Source: Candidatus Corynebacterium faecipullorum (GTDB lineage: Bacteria > Actinomycetota > Actinomycetes > Mycobacteriales > Mycobacteriaceae). Taken from it: a stretch of 12,407 nt of DNA. Positions within the stretch are counted from its first letter, which is position 1. Each line of letters begins with the position of its first letter. The stretch is taken from NCBI GenBank assembly GCA_019114925.1, contig DXEO01000031.1, positions 1 to 12,407 of the forward strand. Reading direction: 5' to 3'. Of the stretch, positions 1-6,296 are shown piece by piece. The position numbers were made by a program, and so were the translations under genes. A model generated the notes under the pieces. That model did not search any database, was not told where the DNA came from, and saw only the letters and a program-made list of their open reading frames with translations.

Positions 1-239
1 GTCGACTGCGGCGGCGACCGCCGTCCACGGCTGGGGAAGGAAAACCTGTGGCCTTCCCTGTGAGCGGTCACTTATTGAAGTAGTCGACGAGGACACCGCG
101 AGGGTTCCGTACTATGAACAAAAACACAAACCTCGCTCACTGTAGAGCTTTATGCACTTAGCTCGATAGGCCTCGTGCACTTCACCTAGATTCTACGCCC
201 CTGTTGAAAGGGCAGGTCGCAGCTTATGGGGACCCGAAT
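1..239. other. Non-coding stretch with short inverted repeats
   Basis: No convincing gene is visible here. There is an inverted repeat GGGAAGG (34-40) / CCTTCCC (52-58) with no following T-run, an imperfect one near 98-136 (GCGAGGGTT / AAACCTCGC), and TGCAC / GTGCA around 153-179. On the - strand a 19-codon frame runs from a GTG at 127 to a TGA at 68-70, but nothing supports its translation. The stretch could be the 3' flank of a gene to the left or upstream control DNA for the tRNA-like locus at 279. Confidence 0.5.
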
Positions 240-268
240 TTCTCAACTGCGGCAAGGATCGCTAGAAT
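240..268 (+). promoter_or_regulatory. Promoter of the tRNA-Lys remnant
   Basis: TTCTCA at 240-245 and TAGAAT at 263-268 are separated by 17 bp. They match sigma-70-type -35 (4 of 6) and -10 (5 of 6) boxes. The first tRNA-like base (279) lies 10 nt after the -10 box, as expected for a stable-RNA promoter. It looks intact although the tRNA it serves is broken, so transcription may continue towards the hairpin at 553-580. Confidence 0.5.
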
Positions 269-278
269 GTAGCGAGTT

Positions 279-335
279 GGGCCTTTAGCTCAGTTGGTAT
301 AGCTACGGACTTTTAATCCGGCTTGGCCCCCACCA
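279..335 (+). pseudogene. Truncated tRNA-Lys (anticodon TTT), T-arm missing
   Basis: Bases 279-320 read as the 5' half of a tRNA: acceptor strand GGGCCTT, D-arm core TAGCTCAGTTGGT, and an anticodon arm with loop CTTTTAA (310-316), giving TTT, which is lysine. After the anticodon stem (TCCG, to 320) the expected variable loop and T-arm are absent; no GTTCGA-type T-loop follows. Instead GGCCC at 325-329, which could pair with GGGCC at 279-283, is followed by CC and ACCA. The D-stem also has a C-T mismatch (291/300). This fits a tRNA that lost about 30 internal bases, or a chimera at a former recombination point. It cannot form a canonical cloverleaf, so it is called a remnant. Confidence 0.65.
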
Positions 336-339
336 CCTA

Positions 340-418
340 GGGTGCGAGATCCGCATCCGCCGCGCGATCCGGTGCTGGCTACCGCGCACCCGAACGCGCC
401 GCCTGCGCAACATGTTGC
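340..418 (+). repeat. Inverted repeats between tRNA remnant and pseudoknot RNA
   Basis: GGGTGCG (340-346) is perfectly complementary to CGCACCC (385-391), with an inner CGGT/ACCG pair (370-373/381-384). A perfect 12-bp palindrome GCAACATGTTGC lies at 407-418. These may be folded parts of one long transcript from the promoter at 240-268, or DNA sites; the sequence does not decide. No protein frame with a ribosome-binding site was seen here. Confidence 0.35.
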
Positions 419-445
419 TTAAGACCAACTGAATACTTCACGCAT

Positions 446-580
446 CTAGCTCGGAAAACCGATAAAGGGTTCCGGGCTAGTAGTCGTTTTAGAGGGGAAG
501 AACCATGTTGTGTTTCTTATCGGTTACCGCCTGGATCACGGCGAAAACGACTAAACCCACCGCGGTGAAGCGGTGGGTTT
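446..580 (+). ncRNA. Candidate structured RNA with pseudoknot
   Basis: Four helices can be drawn. Stem 1 pairs 446-456 with 470-480 (11 bp, one G-U). Stem 2 pairs 481-490 with 544-553 (10 bp, perfect). A pseudoknot helix pairs the stem-1 loop 457-465 with 517-525 (9 bp, perfect). A small hairpin pairs 528-531 with 540-543. The terminator at 553-580 follows directly. Stems 1 and 2 abut at 480/481 and the pseudoknot strand continues stem 1 at 456/457, so the helices could stack into one compact fold. No known family (RNase P, tmRNA, SRP RNA, 6C, common riboswitches) was recognised. No same-strand gene follows the terminator, which favours a stand-alone small RNA. It could start near 440 or be processed from a longer transcript beginning at 279. 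Confidence 0.5.
553..580 (+). terminator. Strong hairpin terminator
   Basis: An 11-bp perfect stem, AAACCCACCGC (553-563) with GCGGTGGGTTT (570-580), encloses the loop GGTGAA. The A-start/T-end arms make it potentially bidirectional: it may end the + strand RNA above and also transcripts running leftward past tRNA-Pro. Confidence 0.8.
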
Positions 581-643
581 ATCTGTCGGAGGCGGTTTCG
601 CAAACGATTTAAGTTAGTTCTGCAAAACCGTCCCTGAATGCTG

Positions 644-717
644 TCGGACTAACAGGATTTGAACCTGCGACCCCTACACCCCCAGTGTAGTGCGCTACCA
701 AACTGCGCCATAGTCCG
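644..717 (-). tRNA. tRNA-Pro (anticodon GGG)
   Basis: Read on the - strand this is a complete 74-nt cloverleaf. The acceptor stem pairs CGGACTA (717-711) with TAGTCCG, followed by discriminator A at 644. The D-arm is GCGC-type. The anticodon stem CTACA/TGTAG holds the loop CTGGGGG, so the anticodon is GGG (reads CCC proline codons). The T-arm contains GGTTCAAAT. The CCA end is not encoded (the next bases read CAG), so it must be added by the nucleotidyltransferase, as is usual in many actinobacteria. It lies downstream of the YchJ gene on the same strand but has its own promoter-like boxes. Confidence 0.95.
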
Positions 718-722
718 CCGTC

Positions 723-775
723 GCACCGTTTGGTGCAACTGCTACAGATTACACCAGCGGTATTCGCTTCGACAA
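723..775 (-). promoter_or_regulatory. Promoter and leader hairpin of tRNA-Pro
   Basis: On the - strand TTGTCG (775-770) and TAATCT (751-746) are 18 bp apart and give a plausible -35/-10 pair for a start near 739. A small hairpin, GCACC/GGTGC with a 4-nt loop (723-736), sits between that start and the mature 5' end at 717 and may mark the leader removed by RNase P. Confidence 0.45.
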
Positions 776-793
776 ATCCCTGTTCACCCTTTG

Positions 794-811
794 TTTTAGC
801 GGCAGCTAAAA
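794..811 (-). terminator. Weak bidirectional terminator at the YchJ stop
   Basis: TTTTAGC (794-800) and GCTAAAA (805-811) form a 7-bp stem around a GGCA loop. The stem overlaps the TAG stop of the YchJ gene (806-808), and on the - strand the hairpin ends in T residues. The stem is short, so termination may be partial. Confidence 0.45.
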
Positions 812-1204
812 CTCGCCGGTGGAATAGACCCACTGCCCGCCTTGGCGGCGGAAAGAGGAGCGTTCCCGTTGAGAGCCCTTGGCAGTGCCCTTATAGAAGG
901 CCTCGAATTCCACGATTCCGGTCTGGTCAAAAGGGCCGCCCGCGACGGTGTCGATGATGTCGAGGCGATAAAAGCGAATGCCGGTGTCAGCTAGGTCTAT
1001 GCGTTCGGGCCTGGTCTCGGGGTCCCACGTGCGCAGCAAATAGTCCTCGTCGCCAGTGACGAAAGCGCTGAAACGCGAGCGCATCAAGGCTTCTGCTGAG
1101 GGTGCAGGCGTGCCCGCGTGGTAGCGCGAGCAGCACTCGCCAAACGTTAAGCCGGTGCCGCAGGGGCAGCGGGCGGCGGGGTCAAGTGGATTGAGAACGA
1201 TCAT
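806..1204 (-). CDS. YchJ-family (UPF0225) SEC-C domain protein
   Basis: The 132-aa product opens with a SEC-C-type zinc motif: CPCG at 13-16 and ECC at 23-25, followed by RYHAG and the family hallmark AEALMRSRFSAF (38-49). The rest is the alpha/beta YchJ fold, ending in a W-V-Y element, and the length is normal for the family. The zinc knuckle is known from SecA C-termini and from proteins of unknown function. YchJ itself has no agreed role, and a link to Sec or RNA binding is only suggested by the motif. The ATG lies 7 nt after the stop of the hydrolase gene, with no clear Shine-Dalgarno, so translational coupling is likely. The neighbouring SecA2 protein lacks its own C-terminal zinc knuckle, but a functional link to this protein is speculation. 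Confidence 0.85.
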   Translation of the reverse strand: MIVLNPLDPAARCPCGTGLTFGECCSRYHAGTPAPSAEALMRSRFSAFVTGDEDYLLRTWDPETRPERIDLADTGIRFYRLDIIDTVAGGPFDQTGIVEFEAFYKGTAKGSQRERSSFRRQGGQWVYSTGEF

Positions 1205-1211
1205 GGGTGGT

Positions 1212-2396
1212 CTATCCCGCAGTGGTTTTCACGGTGGTGGTGACATCCACGGCGAGGAGGGGGTCGATGGTGGAGGCTGCGGCGGCGTCGCCAAGCACGC
1301 GTTGTTGTTCCGCACTGAGGGAGGCCGGGAGCGTCACCGTACGTGTAAAACGGGTCTCGGACTCTTGGGTAACGCTGACGGACACCGACTCGAGAGCCTT
1401 CGCGTCGATTTTGTGCGCCTTGCCCGCTGCCTTGATGGCCTGGGTGCTCGCTGCAGCCACAGCGGACATAAGAAGTCCTTCTGCGGTAAAACCTTGGCCT
1501 TTGCCGCCGTCCTTCTTCGTGCGGTCAGCGCTCACAGACCTGTCATTGTGGCGCACGACGACGCCCATCCTGGTTCCTACTGCCGGGATGGCAACTGCTG
1601 AATCATCAGCGACCGCTGGGGGAAGGTTTTCCGGGACAACGAACTGCTCCGCCCACGCGCCAATAAGATCGGCTGCGCGGGCTGCGGCGCCTTGCTTAGT
1701 TAGGAGGTGATCAGCCTTGTCCAAGGCGACGAGGGACTTGGGGTAGCGCGTGGTGCGGAAGATGTTCTGGGCGTTATCGATGCCGACGGTCTGATCAATG
1801 GGGGAGTGCAGCACCATGAGAGGCTTGCGCAGACGCGGAAGGTATTCCTCCGGGTTGGTCTCAGCAAGATCTTCGAGGAAAAGGCGCGAAATAGTCAGCG
1901 CGCGGCCACCCAGGGTGACCTCTACCTCGCCATTGGCATCGACCTCACCAATCTTGTCTGCGTAGTGCAGCACAGAGTGCGCGGGATCGAATGGAGCGCC
2001 AAGGGTGGCAACGGCCTTGAGGGAGCGAATGTCATTGGCTGCTGCAAGAGCGGCCGCGCCGCCCAGCGAATGGCCCATAAGCAGCTGCGGTGCGGAATAG
2101 TGCTTAGCCAGCCAGTCGGCGGCGGCCTGGATATCGGCAACATTGTGGCTGAAAGATGTGTCCGCGAAATTTCCTTCAGATTGGCCTAGGCCAGGAAAAT
2201 CGAAGCGCAGGGTAGCGATGCCAAAGTTAGTCAGCTGCTTGCTCACTCGCGCAGCGCCCGGGGTATGGCGTGAGCCTGCAAAGCAGTGCGCGAAGATGGC
2301 GAAGGCTTGCGGAGGGGAGTCGGGGAAGTCGATGGTTCCGGCCATCGTGGTACCGGTGCTGGAGGGGAGCGACACGTTCACGGATTGCATGCCCAT
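1212..2396 (-). CDS. Alpha/beta hydrolase fused to an OsmC-like domain
   Basis: The 394-aa protein has two parts. Residues 1-255 are an alpha/beta hydrolase: oxyanion region HCFAGSR (37-43), nucleophile elbow GHSLGG with Ser110, and a probable acid Asp201 and base His230, so the triad looks complete. Residues about 275-394 align by pattern with the OsmC domain of 'bifunctional alpha/beta hydrolase/OsmC' proteins, usually linked to peroxide stress. Both OsmC catalytic cysteines appear replaced: AVAAAS around 312-317 and AAAASTIDPLL at 371-381 where Cys is expected. The substrate is unknown. The start is taken at ATG 2396, close behind a TTATAT box at 2406-2401; ATG 2390 is an alternative. The frame stays open far upstream, but that part is antisense to secA2 and was left out. 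The gene probably forms an operon with the YchJ gene. Confidence 0.85.
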   Translation of the reverse strand: MGMQSVNVSLPSSTGTTMAGTIDFPDSPPQAFAIFAHCFAGSRHTPGAARVSKQLTNFGIATLRFDFPGLGQSEGNFADTSFSHNVADIQAAADWLAKHYSAPQLLMGHSLGGAAALAAANDIRSLKAVATLGAPFDPAHSVLHYADKIGEVDANGEVEVTLGGRALTISRLFLEDLAETNPEEYLPRLRKPLMVLHSPIDQTVGIDNAQNIFRTTRYPKSLVALDKADHLLTKQGAAARAADLIGAWAEQFVVPENLPPAVADDSAVAIPAVGTRMGVVVRHNDRSVSADRTKKDGGKGQGFTAEGLLMSAVAAASTQAIKAAGKAHKIDAKALESVSVSVTQESETRFTRTVTLPASLSAEQQRVLGDAAAASTIDPLLAVDVTTTVKTTAG

Positions 2397-2400
2397 AAGG

Positions 2401-2481
2401 ATATAAGGGCGAACGCACGCCTGCGAACCGGGGTTGACTAGAGTCGATAGAAGACCTGTATGACGCACAAGGATGGAGGAG
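2401..2481. promoter_or_regulatory. Divergent promoter region, hydrolase / secA2
   Basis: For secA2 (+) TTGACT at 2434-2439 is a clear -35 candidate, with weak -10 options TGTATG (2457-2462) or TATGAC (2459-2464). A strong Shine-Dalgarno GGAGGAG (2475-2481) sits 5 nt before ATG 2487 and decides that start over the in-frame ATG at 2460. For the hydrolase (-) TTATAT at 2406-2401 would place the transcript start next to the ATG, suggesting a leaderless or nearly leaderless mRNA, without a good -35. Confidence 0.45.
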
Positions 2482-2486
2482 TGCTC

Positions 2487-4778
2487 ATGGGCGCATTCGA
2501 TTGGTTTTGGAAGGCAATGGGCGCGCAGTCCGAGCGCAACAACAAGAAGTCGAAAGCCGTTGTGACGGCCGCAGATTCCGCGGTAGAGGATATCGCGAAC
2601 CTGTCGGATGCTGAGGTTGCCGCCACCGCACGGGAATGCGTGGAGGACGGCAAGATTGCGAATAAGTCCCGCTTCCTCGCAGCCCTGGCCGTGGCCAGCG
2701 AACGCAAGCTTGGCATGCGTCCTTTTACAGTCCAGTCCCAAGCTGTGCTGCGTCTTCTTGAAGGTGACGTTATCCAGATGGCCACTGGTGAGGGAAAGAC
2801 ACTGGTCGGGGCTATGGCGGCGACGGGGTTTGCGTTGACGGGCAAGCGCGTTCACCTCGTTACCGTCAATAATTATCTGGCAGCGCGTGACGCCGAATGG
2901 ATGCGCCCACTCGTGGAGTTCTTTGGGCTCACGGTGGCTTCCGTGACGGAGAAAATGGGGCCGGAAGAGCGACGCGGGGCTTATCTTTCCGACATCATTT
3001 ATGCGCCGGTTAATGAGCTCGGTTTCGATGTGCTGCGAGATAACCAGATCACCTCCCGGGAGCAGACGGTGCAAGTGCGCGCAGACGTGGCGTTGGTGGA
3101 TGAAGCTGACTCTGTGCTTGTCGACGAAGCTCTCGTCCCCCTCGTCCTCGCCGGAAATCGCCCCGGTGAGGAATCTACGGGCCACATCACTAACGTGGTC
3201 TCCCGGCTGCGCGAGGAGCAGGACTACGTTATCGCGGAGGATGGGCGCACGGTAGCGCTCACCGATGAGGGTGCGGCACGTGTGGAGCGGGAATTGGGCC
3301 TCGACTCGCTCTACTCGGAGGAGAACATCGGCTCCGTGCTGGTCAAAGTTAACTTGGCGCTGCACGCTAAGGCATTGCTTATCCGCGATATTCACTACAT
3401 TATTACGGACGGAAAGCTGCAGCTTATCGACGCCTCCCGCGGCCGCGTCGCCGAACTGCAGCGCTGGCCGGATGGCCTCCAGGCGGCGGTGGAGGCCAAG
3501 GAAGGTTTGGAGGTATCAGAAGGCGGGCGCATCCTTGACACCATTACGGTCCAGGAGCTCATGCGGCGCTATCCGCTGGTGTGTGGGATGACCGGTACTG
3601 CAGTGGAGGCAACGGACCAACTGCGCCAGTTCTATGACCTGCATGTCTCGGTCATCGACCGCAACAAGGAACTGCAGCGCCTCGACGAAGCTGACCGCAT
3701 CTATGCCTCCGTGGATGAAAAATCCCGTGCCATCGTCGATGAGATCGTGGCAATCAATAGCACTGGTCAGCCGGTACTCGTGGGTACCCACGACGTTGCT
3801 GAATCAGAAGACCTCGCAGAAGCCTTACGTGAACGGGGGATTACGGTCAACGTTCTCAACGCCAAGAATGACGAGGACGAAGCGCGCATCGTTGCGGAAG
3901 CAGGTGACGTGGGGCGCGTAACCGTGTCCACCCAGATGGCGGGCCGCGGCACCGATATCAAACTCGGCGGCGCGGATGAGTCAGACCGTGAAACCGTTGT
4001 TGAAAAGGGCGGGTTGGCAGTGCTTGGCACCTCGCGGCACCGCTCCTCCCGCTTGGATAACCAGTTGCGCGGGCGTGCCGGCCGCCAAGGCGATCCCGGA
4101 AAGTCGCTCTTCTTTGTCTCTTTGGAGGATGACGTGGTCAAACAGGGCGGGGAAGATGAATCCTTGTCCGCGCGACCCGATGCCAACGGGCTTATCGATT
4201 CCAAGCGTGTCCGGGACTTCATTGCCCACTGCCAGCGCGTAACCGAGGGACAACTGCTGGAGATCCACGCGCAAACCTGGAAATACAACCAATTGCTCGC
4301 GGACCAGCGCATCATTATCGATGAACGCCGCGCCAAACTGCTCGATACGGATCAAGCCTGGCAGGAGCTTGCTGAACGGGCGCCCGAACGCGCAGCCGAG
4401 CTTGGCGAAGTTCCCGCGGAGGCTCGGGAGCGTGCCGCCCGCGAGATTATGCTGTATCACCTAGATTTGGCGTGGGCCGACCACTTGGAGCTGATGGATG
4501 ATGTTCGTGAATCCATCCACTTGCGCGCCATTGCTCGCGAAACACCCATCGATGAGTATCACCGCATCGCGGTGCGTGAATTTAAGGACTTGGCGCAGCG
4601 GGCAGTTGATGATGCTCTTGATACTTTTAAGACTGTGCTTATTGATGCCGAGGGTGCACACCTAGAGGATCATGGGCTGTCCCGGCCGAGCGCCACGTGG
4701 ACTTATATGGTCTCTGATAACCCGCTATCTGGGGGCGGAAACTCCGTGCTCAAGGGCATAGGAAACATTTTCCGTTAA
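2487..4778 (+). CDS. secA2: Accessory Sec translocase ATPase SecA2
   Basis: This 763-aa SecA-type ATPase powers export of proteins through SecYEG at the membrane. Walker A is ATGEGKT (99-105) with Lys104, Walker B is DEAD at 205-208, and later motifs include MTGTA and QMAGRGTDIKLGG followed by GRAGRQGDPG. The helical scaffold and wing regions follow. The protein is shorter than housekeeping SecA1 and ends without the C-terminal zinc-binding CxC...CH tail, which is typical of actinobacterial SecA2. C. glutamicum is known to need both SecA proteins for growth; in mycobacteria SecA2 exports a limited set of proteins. The window has no SecA1. The gene is first in the conserved secA2-odhI-merR order, and a separate promoter probably serves odhI 87 nt downstream. 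Confidence 0.95.
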   Translation: MGAFDWFWKAMGAQSERNNKKSKAVVTAADSAVEDIANLSDAEVAATARECVEDGKIANKSRFLAALAVASERKLGMRPFTVQSQAVLRLLEGDVIQMATGEGKTLVGAMAATGFALTGKRVHLVTVNNYLAARDAEWMRPLVEFFGLTVASVTEKMGPEERRGAYLSDIIYAPVNELGFDVLRDNQITSREQTVQVRADVALVDEADSVLVDEALVPLVLAGNRPGEESTGHITNVVSRLREEQDYVIAEDGRTVALTDEGAARVERELGLDSLYSEENIGSVLVKVNLALHAKALLIRDIHYIITDGKLQLIDASRGRVAELQRWPDGLQAAVEAKEGLEVSEGGRILDTITVQELMRRYPLVCGMTGTAVEATDQLRQFYDLHVSVIDRNKELQRLDEADRIYASVDEKSRAIVDEIVAINSTGQPVLVGTHDVAESEDLAEALRERGITVNVLNAKNDEDEARIVAEAGDVGRVTVSTQMAGRGTDIKLGGADESDRETVVEKGGLAVLGTSRHRSSRLDNQLRGRAGRQGDPGKSLFFVSLEDDVVKQGGEDESLSARPDANGLIDSKRVRDFIAHCQRVTEGQLLEIHAQTWKYNQLLADQRIIIDERRAKLLDTDQAWQELAERAPERAAELGEVPAEARERAAREIMLYHLDLAWADHLELMDDVRESIHLRAIARETPIDEYHRIAVREFKDLAQRAVDDALDTFKTVLIDAEGAHLEDHGLSRPSATWTYMVSDNPLSGGGNSVLKGIGNIFR

Positions 4779-4808
4779 TGTAAATGCGCCAGAGGTGACC
4801 CGCGTAGG

Positions 4809-4826
4809 TAGCGGAGCCGCTAATAT
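4809..4826 (+). promoter_or_regulatory. odhI promoter with overlapping palindrome
   Basis: TAATAT at 4821-4826 is a plausible -10 box for odhI, placing the start near 4833; the -35 is poor. TAGCGG (4809-4814) and CCGCTA (4817-4822) form a 6-bp inverted repeat with a 2-bp spacer that overlaps the box. A loop this small cannot form an RNA hairpin, so a dimeric protein binding site is the better reading. A poor -35 beside an operator is common for activated promoters. Confidence 0.35.
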
Positions 4827-4865
4827 GGAATGAGTCAACATCGATCCGACCCTTCGGAGGTAAAA

Positions 4866-5297
4866 ATGAGCGAGAATACCGGAACGCCGGAACCGCAAGC
4901 AGAGACTACTTCTGTCTTCCGCGCTGATCTTCTCAAGGAGATGGAAAACGGCACCGCGGCGGGTTCTGACGCCTCCGTTGCCGGCGCCGAGAACCTGGCA
5001 GAGGGCCAGGCGCTGCTCGTCGTGAAGCGCGGCCCCAACGCTGGCGCACGCTTCCTGCTGGATCAGCAGACCACCACCGCTGGACGCCACCCAGAAGCAG
5101 ACATTTTCCTTGATGATGTCACGGTGTCCCGCCGCCATGCCGAGTTCCGCGCCGAAGACGGCCAATTTGAGGTTGTCGATGTCGGATCGCTCAACGGCAC
5201 CTACGTCAACCGTGAGCCGCGCAACGCGCAGGTGCTGGAAGTAGGCGATGAAATTCAGATCGGCAAGTTCCGCCTGGTATTTATTGCCCCTAAATAA
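4866..5297 (+). CDS. odhI: FHA-domain 2-oxoglutarate dehydrogenase inhibitor OdhI (GarA)
   Basis: The 143-aa protein matches Corynebacterium OdhI in length and sequence. The N-terminal ETTSVFRADLL segment carries the Thr14-Thr15 pair. The FHA domain (about 50-143) has the phosphopeptide-binding residues GRH (73-75), SRRH (88-91) and NGT (110-112). Known biology: the unphosphorylated protein binds OdhA and blocks the 2-oxoglutarate dehydrogenase complex, steering carbon to glutamate. PknG (and other kinases) phosphorylate the threonines, the tail then binds its own FHA domain, and inhibition ends. All residues needed are present. ATG 4866 is chosen because GGAGG (4856-4860) lies 5 nt upstream; the in-frame ATG at 4830 has no such site. 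No kinase gene is in the window. Confidence 0.97.
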   Translation: MSENTGTPEPQAETTSVFRADLLKEMENGTAAGSDASVAGAENLAEGQALLVVKRGPNAGARFLLDQQTTTAGRHPEADIFLDDVTVSRRHAEFRAEDGQFEVVDVGSLNGTYVNREPRNAQVLEVGDEIQIGKFRLVFIAPK

Positions 5298-5301
5298 AGC
5301 A

Positions 5302-5321
5302 GTTCTAGTTAGTAGGAACTA
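5302..5321 (+). promoter_or_regulatory. Inverted repeat AGTTC-N10-GAACT before ftsR
   Basis: AGTTC (5302-5306) and GAACT (5317-5321) form an inverted repeat in the odhI-ftsR gap; the left half reads AGTTCTA. The same heptamer and its inverted form flank the promoter of the second merR gene. Position and symmetry suggest a MerR-type operator, possibly for autoregulation. It could also be a weak attenuator after odhI, but only a short T-run lies further on. Confidence 0.35.
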
Positions 5322-5404
5322 GGGGGAGTAGGTTTATCTCGCTCCCCGCCCATGTTCCCGCTGTGTCCAAGTGAAACCGTGTAGAAAGCAGTAGTAGTCC
5401 TATC

Positions 5405-6160
5405 GTGAGTGCGCAGAAGTCCACCGCCGCTGCCGCAGCAGCGTCTTCCGTGGCCAAAAAGACCAAGCCTGCTAAGCAGAAGCCCATGTCCATTGGCGTA
5501 ACGCTGAAGCACGTTCAGAAGCAATTCCCGGACGTGACGGTGTCGAAGATTCGCTTCTTGGAATCTGAGGGGCTGATTACTCCGGAGCGCACTGCAAAGG
5601 GCTACCGTCGCTATTACCAAAAGGACTTGGACCGCCTGCGCTACATTCTGACTGCGCAGCGTGATCACTACACGCCGCTCAAGGTCATTCGGGAACAGCT
5701 GGATGCAATGGACTCGGGGCAGGTGACTGCTATTGTCTCCTCCCAGGCAGAGGCCCTCATCAGCGCTGAACAGCTGCGCGCGCCGGTAGTTACCCGGCTT
5801 ACCGACGCCGACGTGGCCGACCAAGCCGGAACCACGCAGGAAAACATCGCGAAACTGGTCTCGGTGGGCCTGATCAAGCCGGATCCGGCGGGCTTCTTTG
5901 ACACGGATGACGTGTCCATCGTTTCCGCTGCCGTGGCGCTGGAGTCCTTCGGGCTCGAAGCGCGGCAGTTAAAATCGCTGCGCAATGCTGCCCGCCGGCA
6001 AGCGGACATGATTTCGCAGGTGGCAACGCCGGTTGCGCATTCAAAATCTGATACTGCCCCGCAACAGGCAGAGGAGCTGTCCCAGCAGATGGCGGCTTTG
6101 GTCTTATCGCTGCACGGGACGTTGGTCAAGACCGAGCTTCGTGACGAATTCCGGCCTTAA
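5405..6160 (+). CDS. ftsR: MerR-family regulator (FtsR / Rv1828 type)
   Basis: The 251-aa protein begins with a low-complexity Ala/Lys-rich stretch (1-27). A MerR winged-helix DNA-binding domain follows at 29-100, with TVSKIRFLESEGLITP and the wing GYRRYYQKDLDRLRYI. Residues 132-184 repeat the pattern of a winged helix (LTDADVADQAG...LVSVGLIKPD...GFFDTDDV), so the C-terminal part may hold a second, degenerate one. By order (odhI - this gene - DUF151 - merR) it is the counterpart of C. glutamicum FtsR, known to act on ftsZ expression, and of mycobacterial Rv1828. The GTG start at 5405 has only a weak upstream purine stretch. No cysteine-rich metal-binding loop is present, so a metal-sensing role is unlikely. 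The symbol rests on synteny and is fairly secure. Confidence 0.85.
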   Translation: MSAQKSTAAAAAASSVAKKTKPAKQKPMSIGVTLKHVQKQFPDVTVSKIRFLESEGLITPERTAKGYRRYYQKDLDRLRYILTAQRDHYTPLKVIREQLDAMDSGQVTAIVSSQAEALISAEQLRAPVVTRLTDADVADQAGTTQENIAKLVSVGLIKPDPAGFFDTDDVSIVSAAVALESFGLEARQLKSLRNAARRQADMISQVATPVAHSKSDTAPQQAEELSQQMAALVLSLHGTLVKTELRDEFRP

Positions 6161-6217
6161 AGCCTGATGCCTGCCTCGCAAGGGGATGAGGCATAGCCCA
6201 AGCTTCGCGACGACTTC
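6135..6217 (+). repeat. Imperfect direct repeat at the ftsR 3' end
   Basis: AGCTTCGTGACGAATTC (6135-6151, inside the last codons of ftsR) recurs as AGCTTCGCGACGACTTC (6201-6217), 15 of 17 bases identical. The distance is 66 bp, a multiple of three. The second copy lies in frame beyond the stop and would encode KLRDDF against ELRDEF. It looks like a trace of tandem duplication or of a longer C-terminus. Confidence 0.45.
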
Positions 6218-6296
6218 TCGTGCCGCCCCGAGCCTCTCTACGCTGCATAGCTGGCCCGAGAACCATGTGCAAGAAAAGTGTGTAAAAGTGGGTCCC

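Noticed and set aside
68..127. 19-codon - strand frame followed by a hairpin at 34-58, like a leader peptide
   Set aside because: No ribosome site, no T-run after the hairpin, and no downstream gene visible to be controlled.
487..495. GTTTTAGAG resembling a Cas9 crRNA repeat / tracrRNA region
   Set aside because: Only a short match; no repeats, spacers or cas genes anywhere in the window.
530..540. CCTGGATCACG resembling the 3' end of 16S rRNA
   Set aside because: The match is about 9 bases and stops before the anti-Shine-Dalgarno CCTCC; no other rRNA sequence is present.
2460..2486. Earlier SecA2 start at 2460
   Set aside because: GGAGGAG lies 5 nt before ATG 2487 and the resulting length of 763 aa fits the family; ATG 2460 has no ribosome site.
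2397..3395. Upstream extension of the hydrolase frame, giving a 727-aa - strand protein
   Set aside because: The extra 333 residues are exactly antisense to secA2, look like no domain, and the hydrolase fold begins right after the ATG at 2396. GC-rich codon use of secA2 keeps the opposite frame open.
4830..4865. Earlier OdhI start at 4830
   Set aside because: It would place the phospho-threonines away from the conserved positions 14-15, and the GGAGG site serves ATG 4866.
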